A stretch of DNA of 64,000 nt from Nitratidesulfovibrio termitidis HI1 (GTDB taxonomy: Bacteria > Desulfobacterota > Desulfovibrionia > Desulfovibrionales > Desulfovibrionaceae): NCBI RefSeq assembly GCF_000504305.1, contig NZ_KI632512.1:714388-778387 (forward strand), read 5' to 3'. Shown piece by piece: positions 24,678-34,056 of this stretch. The notes below the pieces were generated by a model, which saw only the letters and a list, made by a program, of their open reading frames with translations, had not been told where the DNA came from and ran no database searches. Position numbers and translations under genes: made by a program. Within the stretch, counting starts at the first letter, position 1; each line of letters opens with the position of its first letter.

Positions 24678-27113
24678 ATGACCAAGGTTTCCCCGCTGCC
24701 CGCCGCCCGTCTTCGCGCCACGCTCGACCCTGCCCGCATCCAGTGGGAGACCAGCGACGCCATTCCGCGCCCGCCGCGCAACGGCATGCGCCGCACCCCC
24801 CAGCCCCGCGTGTTGCAGGCGCTGGAACTGGCCCTGCACATCCGCGACGGCGGCTACAACGTCTACCTTTCGGGCGAGGCCAATCTTGGCCGCACCTACA
24901 TGCTGCGCGAATACCTTGCGCCGCGCGCCCGCAAGATGGATACCCCGCCGGACCTCGTCCACGTCTACAATTTCGAGGACCCGGACAAGCCGCGCCTCAT
25001 CGCGCTGCCCGCCGGGCAGGGGCGCAAGCTGCGCACCGCGCTCACCCAGGCCCTGACCAAGGCCCGCAAGGAAGCGCCCAGCCGCTTCGAGCATGACGCC
25101 TTCGTGCGCAAGCGCACCCTGCTGCTGGACAAATTCCAGACCCAGCGCAGCAAGCTGTTCAAGGAAATGGACACCGTGGCCGGGGGCGAAGGCTTCAACC
25201 TGGACATGGACGATTCCGGCAGCCTGACCCTGTACCCCATCGTGGAGGGCAAGCGGCTCAGCGAGGACGAGTACGAAAAGCTCGACGCCACGCTGCGCAA
25301 GAGCCTGAAGCTGAAGGGCGACCGGCTGCTGCAGGCCATGACCGGTCTGATGCGCAAGCTGACCCGCGCCGAGCAGGACTTCGTGGAGGACGAGCGCACC
25401 CTGGAAAAGGAAGTGGTGCGCGAGGTGCTGGACCAGTTCCTGACGCCGCTGGCGGAAAAGTTCGCCAAGACCTGCCCGTGCGACGAATTGAAGCGCTACT
25501 TCGCGGACATGCGCGAGGACATCCTGGACAACATCGAAGGCTTCGTGCAGCGCGACATGCCCACCCACATGCCGCAGCAGCAGCCGGATCTGGGCCCGCC
25601 GCCGGAAGACACGTCGTTCCGCTACGACATCAACGTGTTCGTGGACAACAGCGAAACCCACGGCGCACCCATCGTGGTGGACGATCACCCCACCCCGTCC
25701 AACCTGCTGGGGTGCATCGAGCGCGAATCGGAAATGGGCGCGCTGGTGACGGACTTCACCCTGGTCAAGGCCGGGTCTTTGCAAAAGGCCAACGGCGGCT
25801 TTCTGGTGCTGCACATGGAGGACATCCTGTCCTACCCCAACGCCTGGGAAGGCCTGCTGCGCGCCCTGCGTTCCGGCCTGGCCCGCATAGAGGACGCGGG
25901 CGACGGTCAGGAATCCACCAAGACCAAGGGCATAGAGCCGGAACCGCTGCGCCTTGACCTGAAGGTGGTGCTGGTGGGCACCGAGGAAATGTACGAGACG
26001 CTGCTGGTCAACGACGACCGCTTCCCCAAGCTGTTCAAGATCAAGGCGCACCTGACCGAAGCCGCCGAGCGCAACGCCGACGGCGTGAAGGTGTACCTGG
26101 CGCGCATTGCCCGGATCATCGACGAGGCCAAGCTGCTGCCCTTCGACCGCGACGCCATGGCGGGCCTGGTGGACTACGGCTCGCGCATCATAGAGGACCA
26201 GCGCAAGCTGTCGCTGAAGTTCCCGGTGCTGCGCGAACTGATGATCGAGGCATCCGCCCTGGCCTCCATGAAGGGCAGCGCGCTGGTGGACCGCACCACC
26301 CTGCACGACGCCATGGTGGCGCGCACCTACCGCGCCAACCTGGTCGAACAGCATTACATGGATGAATACGACCGCGAATTGATCAAGGTGCGCACCAGCG
26401 GCAGCGAAGTGGGCCGGGTGAACGGCCTGTCGGTGACCTGGTACGGCGACTTCGAGTTCGGCCTGCCGCACCAGATATCCTGTACCGTGGGTGTGGGGCA
26501 CGGCGGCATCATCGACCTTGAACGAGAGGCCGAGCTTGGCGGGCCCATCCACACCAAGGCCATGATGATCCTGAAAAGCTACCTGGTCAGCCAGTTTGCC
26601 CGCACCAAGCCGCTGGTGATGACCGGCAGTCTGTGCTTCGAACAGAGCTACGCGGGCATCGAGGGCGATTCCGCATCCGGTGCGGAACTGGCGGCGCTGC
26701 TTTCGGCCATTGCCGACGTGCCCATCCGGCTTTCGCTGGCGTTTACCGGCGCTGTCAGTCAGTCCGGCCAGATCATGGCCGTGGGCGGCGTGACCCGCAA
26801 GGTGGAAGGGTTCTTCGAGGTATGCAGCCGCCACGGGCTGACCGGCGAACAGGGCGTGATCCTGCCCAAGGACAACATAGCCCACCTGATGCTGAAGCAG
26901 GAAGTGGTAGCCGCCGTGAACGAAGGGCGCTTTTCGATCTGGCCGGTTGCACACATCACCGAAGCCATGGAACTGCTTACCGGCATGGCCGCCGGGCGCA
27001 TGCGCGCCGATTCCACCTTTACCCCCGGCACCCTGTACGACAAGGTGGACCGCCGCCTGGCTGAACTGGGACGCCTTGCCAAGGACGCCTTCAAGCACAA
27101 GCGCAAGCGCTAG
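24678..27113 (+). CDS. LonB-type ATP-dependent protease (AAA_32 plus Lon protease domain)
   Basis: An 811-residue cytoplasmic AAA+ protease. The N-terminal ATPase part has a modified P-loop, GEANLGRT (about 75-82), with Arg instead of Lys. A helical insertion follows (about 140-300), then DIxxYPxxWEGLLRALRSG (sensor-like region near 390-410). The C-terminal Lon domain carries the catalytic Ser665 in EGDSASG, the LonB-type motif, and the Lys in GGVTRKVEGFFE. It has no transmembrane segment, unlike archaeal LonB, and resembles the YcbZ/LonH-like group. The start at 24678 follows AGGAG; the frame upstream is open but unrelated. Confidence 0.88.
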   Translation: MTKVSPLPAARLRATLDPARIQWETSDAIPRPPRNGMRRTPQPRVLQALELALHIRDGGYNVYLSGEANLGRTYMLREYLAPRARKMDTPPDLVHVYNFEDPDKPRLIALPAGQGRKLRTALTQALTKARKEAPSRFEHDAFVRKRTLLLDKFQTQRSKLFKEMDTVAGGEGFNLDMDDSGSLTLYPIVEGKRLSEDEYEKLDATLRKSLKLKGDRLLQAMTGLMRKLTRAEQDFVEDERTLEKEVVREVLDQFLTPLAEKFAKTCPCDELKRYFADMREDILDNIEGFVQRDMPTHMPQQQPDLGPPPEDTSFRYDINVFVDNSETHGAPIVVDDHPTPSNLLGCIERESEMGALVTDFTLVKAGSLQKANGGFLVLHMEDILSYPNAWEGLLRALRSGLARIEDAGDGQESTKTKGIEPEPLRLDLKVVLVGTEEMYETLLVNDDRFPKLFKIKAHLTEAAERNADGVKVYLARIARIIDEAKLLPFDRDAMAGLVDYGSRIIEDQRKLSLKFPVLRELMIEASALASMKGSALVDRTTLHDAMVARTYRANLVEQHYMDEYDRELIKVRTSGSEVGRVNGLSVTWYGDFEFGLPHQISCTVGVGHGGIIDLEREAELGGPIHTKAMMILKSYLVSQFARTKPLVMTGSLCFEQSYAGIEGDSASGAELAALLSAIADVPIRLSLAFTGAVSQSGQIMAVGGVTRKVEGFFEVCSRHGLTGEQGVILPKDNIAHLMLKQEVVAAVNEGRFSIWPVAHITEAMELLTGMAAGRMRADSTFTPGTLYDKVDRRLAELGRLAKDAFKHKRKR

Positions 27114-27143
27114 GCCGCGTACCAACCAGAGTCTCCAACGCAC

Positions 27144-27175
27144 GAAGCCCCGGCATCAGCAGATGCCGGGGCTTC
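27144..27175 (+). terminator. Hairpin after the LonB-type gene
   Basis: The perfect 13-bp stem GAAGCCCCGGCAT/ATGCCGGGGCTTC has a 6-nt loop, 30 bp after the stop codon. There is no U-tract on the plus strand; it may act on either strand. Confidence 0.55.
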
Positions 27176-27322
27176 GCTACAAGCGGCCAACGCCGCAGGA
27201 GCAGGAAATATCGGACGAAAGTGCGCTGGCCGGGTATGCCAAGCGGCGCACCACAATCCGTGGAATGGCGGTGCGCCAGGCAACACGGCACGCCGGATCA
27301 GTGCCGTCCGGCTCCCACGGGC

Positions 27323-27511
27323 TTACTTCTTCTCGCCGCCCTTGCAGGCGCGCGCCAACATTTCGCCGGGCAGCAGAATGTCTTCACCGCAGTTCGGGCA
27401 CTTTACCCGAATGCGGGCCGCCTCTGAAGAGGGCAGCTTCTTGCGCATCATGAATACCTTATGACAGTAAGGGCAGCGAACCCTCAAGCCTTCCTGATCG
27501 TCCGGCGGCAT
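27323..27511 (-). CDS. Small zinc-ribbon protein
   Basis: A 62-residue protein with two CxxC half-sites (CPYC and CPNC), together a treble-clef or zinc-ribbon knuckle resembling the MJ0042-type N-terminal zinc ribbon. It starts MPPDDQEGLRVRCPYCHKVF after a GGGAG site; the frame is open to 27592 but adds no family sequence. It ends with a basic tail. The function is unknown; such domains often head larger receptor or regulator proteins, but this one stands alone. Confidence 0.78.
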   Translation of the reverse strand: MPPDDQEGLRVRCPYCHKVFMMRKKLPSSEAARIRVKCPNCGEDILLPGEMLARACKGGEKK

Positions 27512-27689
27512 CAACTTCTCCCTTGCGTATGCAGGACGCGGTTGGCCCCCCGCTGACCAGCACACGCCCCACGCCCAAAGCGGGGGCAACATGCCGACTC
27601 CCCCTACTTCCTATCCGGTAACCGGCATCGATGCAACAATAGCGGCAGGATGCAGAAAGGTTGCGCCTCTCGCTGCACGGCTGCGTGCC

Positions 27690-27719
27690 TTGACCTTGCC
27701 GGGTGGAGGGGCGTAGAAC
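27690..27719 (+). promoter_or_regulatory. Weak putative promoter for the MFS gene
   Basis: TTGACC and TAGAAC are separated by 18 bp, about 30 bp upstream of the MFS start at 27751. Confidence 0.3.
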
Positions 27720-27750
27720 CCGCCGACATTCTACCTCTCACGGAATCCCC

Positions 27751-28902
27751 ATGCACCCGCTGCTGCGCGACAGAAATCTGCACACCATCTTCGGCATCAC
27801 CCTCACGGTGATCATGGGCGTTTCCAGCGTCATGCCCGCACTGCCGCTGATGGCGCGCGAGCTGGGCATTCCGTTGGCCTCTGTGGGGCTGGTGCTGACG
27901 GCGTTCACCCTGCCGGGCATCGTGCTGGCCCCGGTGGCGGGCGTACTGGCAGACCGGCTGGGCCGCAAGCGCGTGCTGCTGCCCGCCATGGCCCTGTTCA
28001 TTCTGGGGGGCACGGCCTGCTTCTTCGCACGTGATCTTTCCACCCTGCTGGCCTGCCGCTTCGTGCAGGGGTTTGGCGCGGCCCCGCTGGGCGTGCTGTA
28101 CACCACCCTCATCGGGGACCTGTACGAGGACAACGACCGGGTGCGGGCCATGGGCTACAACGCCGGAGTACTCAGCCTGGGCACGGCCATCTTCCCGGCT
28201 CTGGGCGGCCTGCTGGCCGAATTCGGCTGGAACGTGCCCTTCCTGCTGCCGCTGGCCGTGCTGCCGCTGATGCTGGCCGCCGCCCGGCTGCGCCTGCCTG
28301 CCTCGCGCGCCACGCAGTCCCTGGGGGAATATTTCCGCTCCACCCTGCGCATTGCGCTATCGCCCCGTGCACTGGTGCTGTTCGGGCTTTCCCTGCTTAC
28401 CTTCGTTCTGCTGTACGGCCCCATGGTCACCTTCTTTCCGGTGCTGGCGGATACCCGTTTTCACGCCGGGCCTTCGCGCATCGGCGCCATCTTCGCCGTG
28501 TCCTCGCTGGGCACGGCCATGATCGCCTCGCAGTTGGGACGCCTGTCGGAAAGATTTCCCGCCCGGCGGCTGATAATGCTCAGCCATGTCTTCTACGCCG
28601 CCGCCATGCTGCTTCTGCCGCTGATGCCCGGCCTGTGGTGGCTGCTGGGACCGGTGCTGTGCTTCGGGATGGCCCAGGGGCTGAACCTGCCCAACCTGTC
28701 CACCATGATGACCTCGCTGGCCCCCACCCAGCAGCGCGCCGCCATCATGGCCGTCAACGGCACCCTGCTGCGCCTGGGTCAGACCCTGGCCCCGCTGCTG
28801 TTCGGCCTGCTGTATGCCGGGGGCGACCTGCCCGCCGTGTTCGTGGGCGGGGCCGCCGTCAGTTGCCTGATGCTGGCGCTGGCTGCGTGGCGGCTGCATT
28901 AG
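27751..28902 (+). CDS. MFS transporter, 12-TM, drug-efflux-like
   Basis: A 383-residue inner-membrane major facilitator with about 12 hydrophobic segments. The MFS loop 2-3 signature is GVLADRLGRKRVLLP (about 66-80). Motif LACRFVQGFGAAPLG (about 99-113) resembles motif C/D regions of DHA-type exporters. The start at 27751 was chosen because MHPLLRDRNLHTIFG begins just before TM1. The substrate is unknown; export of drugs or metabolites by proton antiport is the family default. It is a single gene followed by a strong hairpin. Confidence 0.85.
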   Translation: MHPLLRDRNLHTIFGITLTVIMGVSSVMPALPLMARELGIPLASVGLVLTAFTLPGIVLAPVAGVLADRLGRKRVLLPAMALFILGGTACFFARDLSTLLACRFVQGFGAAPLGVLYTTLIGDLYEDNDRVRAMGYNAGVLSLGTAIFPALGGLLAEFGWNVPFLLPLAVLPLMLAAARLRLPASRATQSLGEYFRSTLRIALSPRALVLFGLSLLTFVLLYGPMVTFFPVLADTRFHAGPSRIGAIFAVSSLGTAMIASQLGRLSERFPARRLIMLSHVFYAAAMLLLPLMPGLWWLLGPVLCFGMAQGLNLPNLSTMMTSLAPTQQRAAIMAVNGTLLRLGQTLAPLLFGLLYAGGDLPAVFVGGAAVSCLMLALAAWRLH

Positions 28903-28933
28903 GCCGTCATCCACCTGCCGAAGTCGCCAGACG

Positions 28934-28974
28934 GCACAAGGGCCTTGCGGACACCATCCGCAAGGCCCTTGTGC
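28934..28974 (+). terminator. Strong hairpin after the MFS gene
   Basis: A perfect 18-bp stem (28934-28951 and 28957-28974) with a 5-nt loop, 32 bp after the stop codon, followed by GTTCCCC. It is very stable, with a weak T-tract. Confidence 0.7.
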
Positions 28975-29243
28975 GTTCCCCCTGTCCCCCTTTTCGCGGG
29001 CATGCCGCGCCGGGCCGCAACGGCCCGCACCCCATGCAGGCGCGCATGAGAGGAATGAGCAAAAGAAAGGTGGAATCGTATCTTTCGCAGCCAGCCAGCA
29101 TGGGGTAATGAACAGGGGTGAAACGCTATGCCCCGACAGGACCCGAGCCTGCCGGACAGGGAACACCCCGTGCGGCATGTACTGCCTTACGGCAGCGGCA
29201 TGACAACTGCGGCATACCTTGCCAATCATGGAGGCACACGACG
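28975..29243. other. Spacer before the DUF362/ferredoxin gene
   Basis: With the preceding terminator this makes a 341-bp gap between genes. Nothing further is recognised except GGAGG just before the DUF362 start. Confidence 0.4.
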
Positions 29244-30569
29244 ATGAGCGAAACGGCAAAACCCAGAAAGGCGCACGCATCTCCGGCAGCGGGAAAGAAG
29301 GAACGGCCCGCGCGCGGGCAACGCGCCGCCTGCGACTGCGCGAAAGATACTGCAATGACGGAAACCGGCGCGGAGCCGTCAAAGGTCTACTTCACCGACA
29401 TGCGGTGCAGGATCGGCACCAGCCTGCTCGACAAGCTGGACAAGCTCATGCTGGCGGCAGGCGTGGAGCAGATCAATTTCCAGAACGCCTTCGTGGCCAT
29501 CAAGATCCACTTCGGCGAGCCGGGCAACCTTGCCTTTCTGCGCCCCAACTTCGCCAAGACCGTTGCGGACAGGGTGAAGAAGCTGGGCGGCATGCCCTTT
29601 CTCACCGACGCCAACACGCTGTACGTGGGCCGACGCAACAACGCCCTGCTGCATATGGAGGCCGCCTACGAAAATGGCTTCACCCCGCTTTCGACCGGCT
29701 GCCACGTGGTCATCGCGGATGGCCTGAAGGGCGCCGACGAGGTGGAAGTGCCCATCGAAGGCGGCGTGCACCTGAAAACCGCAAAAATCGGACGGGCCAT
29801 CATGGATGCCGACGTCTTCATTTCCCTGAACCACTTCAAGGGGCATGAACTGACCGGCTTCGGCGGGGCCATCAAGAACATCGGCATGGGCAGCGGCAGC
29901 CGGGCCGGCAAGATGATCATGCACAACAACGGCAAGCCGCGCGTTGCCCACGACAAGTGCGTGGGCTGCCGCACCTGCGCCCGGTACTGTAATCAGGAAG
30001 CCATCACCTTCAACGAGGAAAAGAAGGCGTCCATCAACCACGAACTGTGCGTGGGCTGCGGGCGGTGCATCGCCACCTGCAACTTCGACGCGATCGACAC
30101 GCCGTGGCAAGGCAGCAGCGACGACGTGAACATCCGGATGGTGGAATACGCCAAGGCCGTGCTGGACGGACGCCCCAACTTCCACATCAGCGTGGTCAAC
30201 CACGTCTCGCCCAACTGTGACTGCCACGGTGAAAACGACGCCGCCATCATTCCGGACATCGGCATCTTTGCCAGCTTCGACCCGGTGGCGCTGGACAAGG
30301 CCTGCATTGACGCGGTCAACGCCGCACCGGTCATTCCCGGGTCTGTGCTGGGCGACAGGGTCGGCAAGCCGCTGGCGGGCAAGCAAGAAGAGGGCTGCGA
30401 CTGTGCCGATCATGCAGGACATGCCGGACAGACAGGGCAGGCAGGGCATACTGGACGGCACGACCACTTCCACGTTGTCCACCCCAGTACCAACTGGCGG
30501 AGTCAGATCGAACATGCCGAGGCCCTGGGGCTTGGCAGCGGAACCTACGAACTGGTGACCATCAAGTAG
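29244..30569 (+). CDS. DUF362 domain protein with two [4Fe-4S] ferredoxin motifs
   Basis: A 441-residue iron-sulfur protein. The DUF362 part (about 50-240) includes FVAIKIHFGEPGN, SLNHFKGHELTGFGGAIKNIGMG and a family-typical KMIMH segment. Two ferredoxin clusters follow: CVGCRTCARYC (near 243) and CVGCGRCIATC (near 273). The C-terminal region has a His/Gly/Thr-rich stretch (HAGHAGQTGQAGHTG) between two conserved blocks, and a CDCxD segment. An N-terminal 38-residue basic extension is absent from many homologues, so MTETGAEPSK is an alternative start. DUF362 proteins are thought to be redox enzymes of unknown substrate. GGAGG precedes the chosen ATG. Confidence 0.85.
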   Translation: MSETAKPRKAHASPAAGKKERPARGQRAACDCAKDTAMTETGAEPSKVYFTDMRCRIGTSLLDKLDKLMLAAGVEQINFQNAFVAIKIHFGEPGNLAFLRPNFAKTVADRVKKLGGMPFLTDANTLYVGRRNNALLHMEAAYENGFTPLSTGCHVVIADGLKGADEVEVPIEGGVHLKTAKIGRAIMDADVFISLNHFKGHELTGFGGAIKNIGMGSGSRAGKMIMHNNGKPRVAHDKCVGCRTCARYCNQEAITFNEEKKASINHELCVGCGRCIATCNFDAIDTPWQGSSDDVNIRMVEYAKAVLDGRPNFHISVVNHVSPNCDCHGENDAAIIPDIGIFASFDPVALDKACIDAVNAAPVIPGSVLGDRVGKPLAGKQEEGCDCADHAGHAGQTGQAGHTGRHDHFHVVHPSTNWRSQIEHAEALGLGSGTYELVTIK

Positions 30570-30604
30570 GCACGGGCACGCGGCAGCATGCTGCCTGCAT
30601 GAAA

Positions 30605-30642
30605 AGATGGAGGGGAGGGACCAGCAGGTCCCTCCCCTTTTG
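30605..30642. terminator. Bidirectional terminator between the DUF362 and PfpI genes
   Basis: The stem AGGGGAGGGACC/GGTCCCTCCCCT has a 4-nt loop (30611-30638), TTTTG on the plus side and CCATCTTTTC on the minus side. It can end both convergent genes. Confidence 0.8.
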
Positions 30643-30714
30643 CGTCGCATTGGCACCGCATGGCTCGGAGCCGGTTTTTCGACCGGACAGTCCGGGGCTG
30701 GCCGTCCGCCACTG

Positions 30715-31239
30715 TTATCCGGCTGCCAGTTCGATGATGGCCTTGCAGAACGCGGGCAGGTCGTCGGGTTTGCGGCTGCTGACCTGGTTGCGGTCCACCA
30801 CCACCTCGGCGTTTTCCCAGATGGCCCCGGCGTTGATCAGGTCGTCCTTGATGCCGGGGGTGGAGGTGCAGCGGAAGCCGCGCATGATGCCCGCAGAAAT
30901 GGGAATCCACCCGGCGTGGCAGATGTGGGCCACCACCTTGCCCGCCTCGTGCATGCGGCGGGTCAGTTCCAGCACCTTGGGGTCGCGGCGCAGCTTGTCA
31001 GGGGCAAAACCGCCGCTGATGACCAGCAGGTCGAAGCTGATGTCCTCCATGTCGGCGATGGATGCATCGGCCTTGCAGGGGTAGCCGTTCTTGCCCGTAT
31101 AGGTACGGCCCTTCTCCGGCCCGGCCACCACCACCTCGGCGCCCTCTTCTATCAGGCGCAGCTTGGGGTACCACAGCTCCAGGTCTTCATACACGTCGTC
31201 CACGAACATGAGGACGCGCTTTCCCTTCAGACGTTGCAT
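30715..31239 (-). CDS. DJ-1/PfpI superfamily protein
   Basis: A 174-residue class I glutamine amidotransferase-like protein of the PfpI/DJ-1 type. The nucleophile elbow AHICHAGWIP carries the reactive Cys near 107, followed by His, as in PfpI-type peptidases and deglycases. VFVDDVYEDLELWYP-like opening (MFVDDVYEDLELWYP) holds the conserved acidic residue. A strong GGAGGAA ribosome site precedes the start. Members are described variously as proteases, glyoxalases or stress chaperones; the activity here is undetermined. It is a single gene between two terminators. Confidence 0.85.
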   Translation of the reverse strand: MQRLKGKRVLMFVDDVYEDLELWYPKLRLIEEGAEVVVAGPEKGRTYTGKNGYPCKADASIADMEDISFDLLVISGGFAPDKLRRDPKVLELTRRMHEAGKVVAHICHAGWIPISAGIMRGFRCTSTPGIKDDLINAGAIWENAEVVVDRNQVSSRKPDDLPAFCKAIIELAAG

Positions 31240-31281
31240 GGGGTTCCTCCCGCCCTGCTTTGGCAGGGCAATCGATGTGCC

Positions 31282-31311
31282 GTAAAAGAAAGGGGCGGCT
31301 TTCGCCGCCCC
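31282..31311 (-). terminator. Terminator of the phn transporter operon
   Basis: GGGGCGGC/GCCGCCCC with a TTTC-type loop (31292-31311) is followed on the minus strand by TTTCTTTTAC. It now lies about 170 bp beyond the phnE stop because a MITE-like element sits in between; without that element the distance would be about 22 bp. Confidence 0.72.
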
Positions 31312-31336
31312 GTGAACATCGCGCTGCGCCTCTTAA

Positions 31337-31481
31337 GGGGCTGTCTCCAAATTAGGGTTTTTGTTCGTTGGCAAGGAAAACGAGCTTGGCATGAGGGAGT
31401 ATACTCTTATCGTATTCGACCGACATGCCAAGCGTAGTTTGACGAAGCCAACGGGCAAAAGGACAATTTGGTGACAGTCCC
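31337..31481. mobile_element. MITE-like 145-bp palindromic element
   Basis: The 18-bp terminal inverted repeats (15 of 18 matching) read GGGGCTGTCTCCAAATTA on the left and GGGACTGTCACCAAATTG on the right (reverse complement). The interior is also imperfectly palindromic, with GTTGGC and CTTGGCATG blocks in both halves. TAA flanks both ends (31334-31336 and 31482-31484), fitting a 3-bp target duplication. There is no coding capacity. GGGGCTGTC-type ends with a TNA target resemble IS5-group transposons, an inference only. Confidence 0.7.
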
Positions 31482-32275
31482 TAAATGATGCGCTTGCGAA
31501 TATGAGTGACGAACACCTCCGCGATGACCACCACCGCGAAGATGCATGTCAGTATAAGCGCTACGCGGTCCCAATGGAACAGGTTGAGCGCTTCGTCGAG
31601 AGCCATGCCGATGCCCCCCGCGCCCACCAGCCCGATGACCGAGGATTCGCGCACGTTGATGTCCCAGCGAAACAGGGCAATGCCCCAGAACGCCGGAGAC
31701 ACCTGCGGCCAGTACCCTTTCAGGAACACGCTGATCCACGGCGCGCCGGCGGCGCGCAACGCCTCGATGGGGCCGGGGGCGGATTCTTCCAGCGCCTCGC
31801 CGAACAGCTTGCCCACAAAGCCGATGGACCGCACGGCGATGGTCACGGTGCCCGCCAGCGTGCCGGGGCCGAACACCGCCACGAACAGCAGCGCCCAGAC
31901 CAGCGTGTTGACCGAACGGGACGAAACCAGAATGAACGTGGCCAGCCAGTTCAGCGCGGGCACGCGGCACACGTTGCTGGCCGCCATGATGCCAACGGGT
32001 ATGGCGATACCCAGGGTAAGGATGGTGCCCACCGTGGCGATGTGCAGGGTTTCCACCAGCACGGCGTGCACGCCATGCTCGTAGTAAGCGAAGTCCACGG
32101 GCCACATGCGCTTGAACAGGTCGGCCACCTGCTCCGGTGCGTCCATGAGGAATTCGGGAATGATCTCGACAGTGCGGAACGACCATGCCAGCAGGATGCC
32201 CGCCACGAGAAAGACCACGAAACGCGCCATGCGCTCTGCCGGGGTAAAGCGTTCCCAGGTACGCGTAGCGCTCAT
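31481..32275 (-). CDS. phnE: Phosphonate-type ABC transporter permease, second copy
   Basis: A 264-residue inner-membrane permease with about six membrane helices. The permease-ATPase coupling (EAA) loop appears as EALEESAPGPIEALRAAGAP. It is a paralogue of the permease gene just upstream and should form a heterodimer with it. It starts within the upstream stop codon (ATGA overlap) after a GGGGG ribosome site. Its stop codon is now TAG, whose last base belongs to the adjoining mobile element; removing the element and one TAA copy would give TAA. Phosphonate, phosphite and phosphate-like oxyanions are possible substrates. Confidence 0.88.
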   Translation of the reverse strand: MSATRTWERFTPAERMARFVVFLVAGILLAWSFRTVEIIPEFLMDAPEQVADLFKRMWPVDFAYYEHGVHAVLVETLHIATVGTILTLGIAIPVGIMAASNVCRVPALNWLATFILVSSRSVNTLVWALLFVAVFGPGTLAGTVTIAVRSIGFVGKLFGEALEESAPGPIEALRAAGAPWISVFLKGYWPQVSPAFWGIALFRWDINVRESSVIGLVGAGGIGMALDEALNLFHWDRVALILTCIFAVVVIAEVFVTHIRKRII

Positions 32276-33060
32276 TGGAACACCCCCTTCACCCGCACCG
32301 CCACGTATTCCGACACCATGATCAGCGCGATGATGGCGATGAGGATGGCGCACACGAAGCCGTAGTCGAAACGCTGGAAGGCCGCGGCCAGCGTACCGCC
32401 GATGCCGCCCGCGCCCACGATGCCGACCATGGTGGAGTTACGCAGGTTGGCATCCACCTGGTAGGTGGAAAAGCCGATGAACCGGTTCAGCACCTGCGGC
32501 AGCACCGCAAAGGCCAGCAGCGACATGAACGGCGCACCCGCCGCGCGGGCAGCTTCCACCGGCTTCAGCGAGATTTCCTCGATGGCCTCGGCGAACAGCT
32601 TGGCCACAAAGCCGATGGACGCGAAGATCAGCGTCAGGATGCCCGCCAGCGGGCCGAAGCCCACCGCCTTCACGAACAGGATGGCGAATATCACCGGATG
32701 GAAGGACCGGCACACGGCGATGAAGGCGCGCGCGGGCCAGGTCAGCCAGTCGGGCATCAGGTTGCGCGAGGCGCACAGGCCCACCGGCAGCGACAGCAGC
32801 ACCCCGAAGAACGAGGCGATGAGCGCGATCTGCAACGACTCCATCAGGTTGTCGAGCAGCAACTTCCACCGCGCGAACTTGGGCGGAAACATGGCCCCCA
32901 GAAAGCGCGAGCCGTTGTCCAGGCCCGCCAGCAGGCGGTCCCAGGAAATGTCCAGGATGGACAGGGCATACAGACAGTAGAGCACGGCCAGCAGATAGCC
33001 GAACCGGGCCCACCAGTTGACCGCGAAGGGTGCGGGACGGGTGACGGTTGCAGCGCTCAT
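32272..33060 (-). CDS. phnE: Phosphonate-type ABC transporter permease, first copy
   Basis: A 262-residue inner-membrane permease of the PhnE family with about six hydrophobic segments. The EAA-like loop reads [20 protein letters not shown], followed by the [12 protein letters not shown] segment typical of PhnE. It overlaps phnC upstream and the second permease downstream by 4 bp each (ATGA), so translation of all three is coupled. Confidence 0.9.
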   Translation of the reverse strand: MSAATVTRPAPFAVNWWARFGYLLAVLYCLYALSILDISWDRLLAGLDNGSRFLGAMFPPKFARWKLLLDNLMESLQIALIASFFGVLLSLPVGLCASRNLMPDWLTWPARAFIAVCRSFHPVIFAILFVKAVGFGPLAGILTLIFASIGFVAKLFAEAIEEISLKPVEAARAAGAPFMSLLAFAVLPQVLNRFIGFSTYQVDANLRNSTMVGIVGAGGIGGTLAAAFQRFDYGFVCAILIAIIALIMVSEYVAVRVKGVFQ

Positions 33061-33869
33061 GCCAGCCAGTCCTCGCCGCCGTAGATGAGCTTGAGGTGCT
33101 CGTCGGTCAGGCCCTCGGGCGGTCCGTCAAAGACCACGTCGCCCTTGGACATGCCGATGATCCTGTCCGCAAAGCGGCGGCCCAGGGTCACGTCGTGAAT
33201 GTTCACCAGCACGGGGATGTCGTTGACGGCGGCAACCTCGCGCAAAAGTTCCATGATCTCGACGGACGTCTTGGGGTCCAGCGACGAGGTGGGTTCATCC
33301 GCCAGCAGGATGTGCGGCTGCTGCATCACCGCGCGGGCAATGCCCACGCGCTGGCGCTGGCCGCCGGAAAGTTCGTCGGCGCGGGCGCGGGCGAATTCGG
33401 TCAGCCCCACCATGTCCAGCAGGTCGTAGGCGCGCTCGATGTCCTGCTGCGGAAACTTGCGCAGCCAGGCGCGCCACGGCGCTATGTAGCCCAAGCGACC
33501 GCAGAGCACGTTTTCCATCACCGACAGGCGCTCCACCAGGTTGTATTCCTGGAACACCATGCCGATGCGGCGGCGCGCCGCGCGCAGGTCGGACCCGCGC
33601 AGCGTGCAGATGTCCTGCCCGCTGACCAGAATGCGGCCGGAGGTGGGTTCGATGAGCCGGTTGATGCAACGCAGCAGCGTGCTCTTGCCAGTACCGGACG
33701 GGCCGATGATGGCGGTGGTGCACTGCCCGGCCACGGTCAGGCTGATGTTCTTGAGCACGGGCTTGCCGCGCAGGTATTCCTTGCTCAGGTTCTCGACGAC
33801 GAGCGACTTGTCGCCCGCGCTGCACGCGGGACGACGGGAGGTGGAAGCAGAGTCTGTTGCCTTGTGCAC
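33057..33869 (-). CDS. phnC: Phosphonate-type ABC transporter ATP-binding protein
   Basis: An ATPase of about 270 residues that energises the transporter. Walker A is GPSGTGKST, the Q-loop is [13 protein letters not shown] as in PhnC, the ABC signature is LSGGQRQR, and Walker B is [13 protein letters not shown], followed by the H-loop in NIHDVTLG. The start is uncertain: a GTG at 33869 gives a normal length, while the only upstream ATG (33971) adds an Arg-rich stretch unlike the family. The first ABC-like residues are [12 protein letters not shown]. Confidence 0.9.
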   Translation of the reverse strand: MHKATDSASTSRRPACSAGDKSLVVENLSKEYLRGKPVLKNISLTVAGQCTTAIIGPSGTGKSTLLRCINRLIEPTSGRILVSGQDICTLRGSDLRAARRRIGMVFQEYNLVERLSVMENVLCGRLGYIAPWRAWLRKFPQQDIERAYDLLDMVGLTEFARARADELSGGQRQRVGIARAVMQQPHILLADEPTSSLDPKTSVEIMELLREVAAVNDIPVLVNIHDVTLGRRFADRIIGMSKGDVVFDGPPEGLTDEHLKLIYGGEDWLA

Positions 33870-34056
33870 TTGCTGATTCCCGGAGCTGCGGGTGAAGGAC
33901 GCGCCACGACGCCCGGGGGCGTCCGGCCTGCGGGCGTGGTGCGTCCTGCGGACGGCGTGCCGGGTCGGCATCCTGCGCCTGGCTGTCGGGCAGCCCGGCG
34001 GGGCGGAGAAGGCACGCGGTTTCGAAAGCCTGGCACGGGGCTACCGTGCCGCAAGC

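Noticed and set aside
24651-27143. 830-codon open frame on the minus strand opposite the LonB-type gene
   Set aside because: It is exactly antisense to a well-supported protease gene; composition bias (His/Gln/Val/Gly-rich) and lack of family motifs mark it as a GC-driven shadow.
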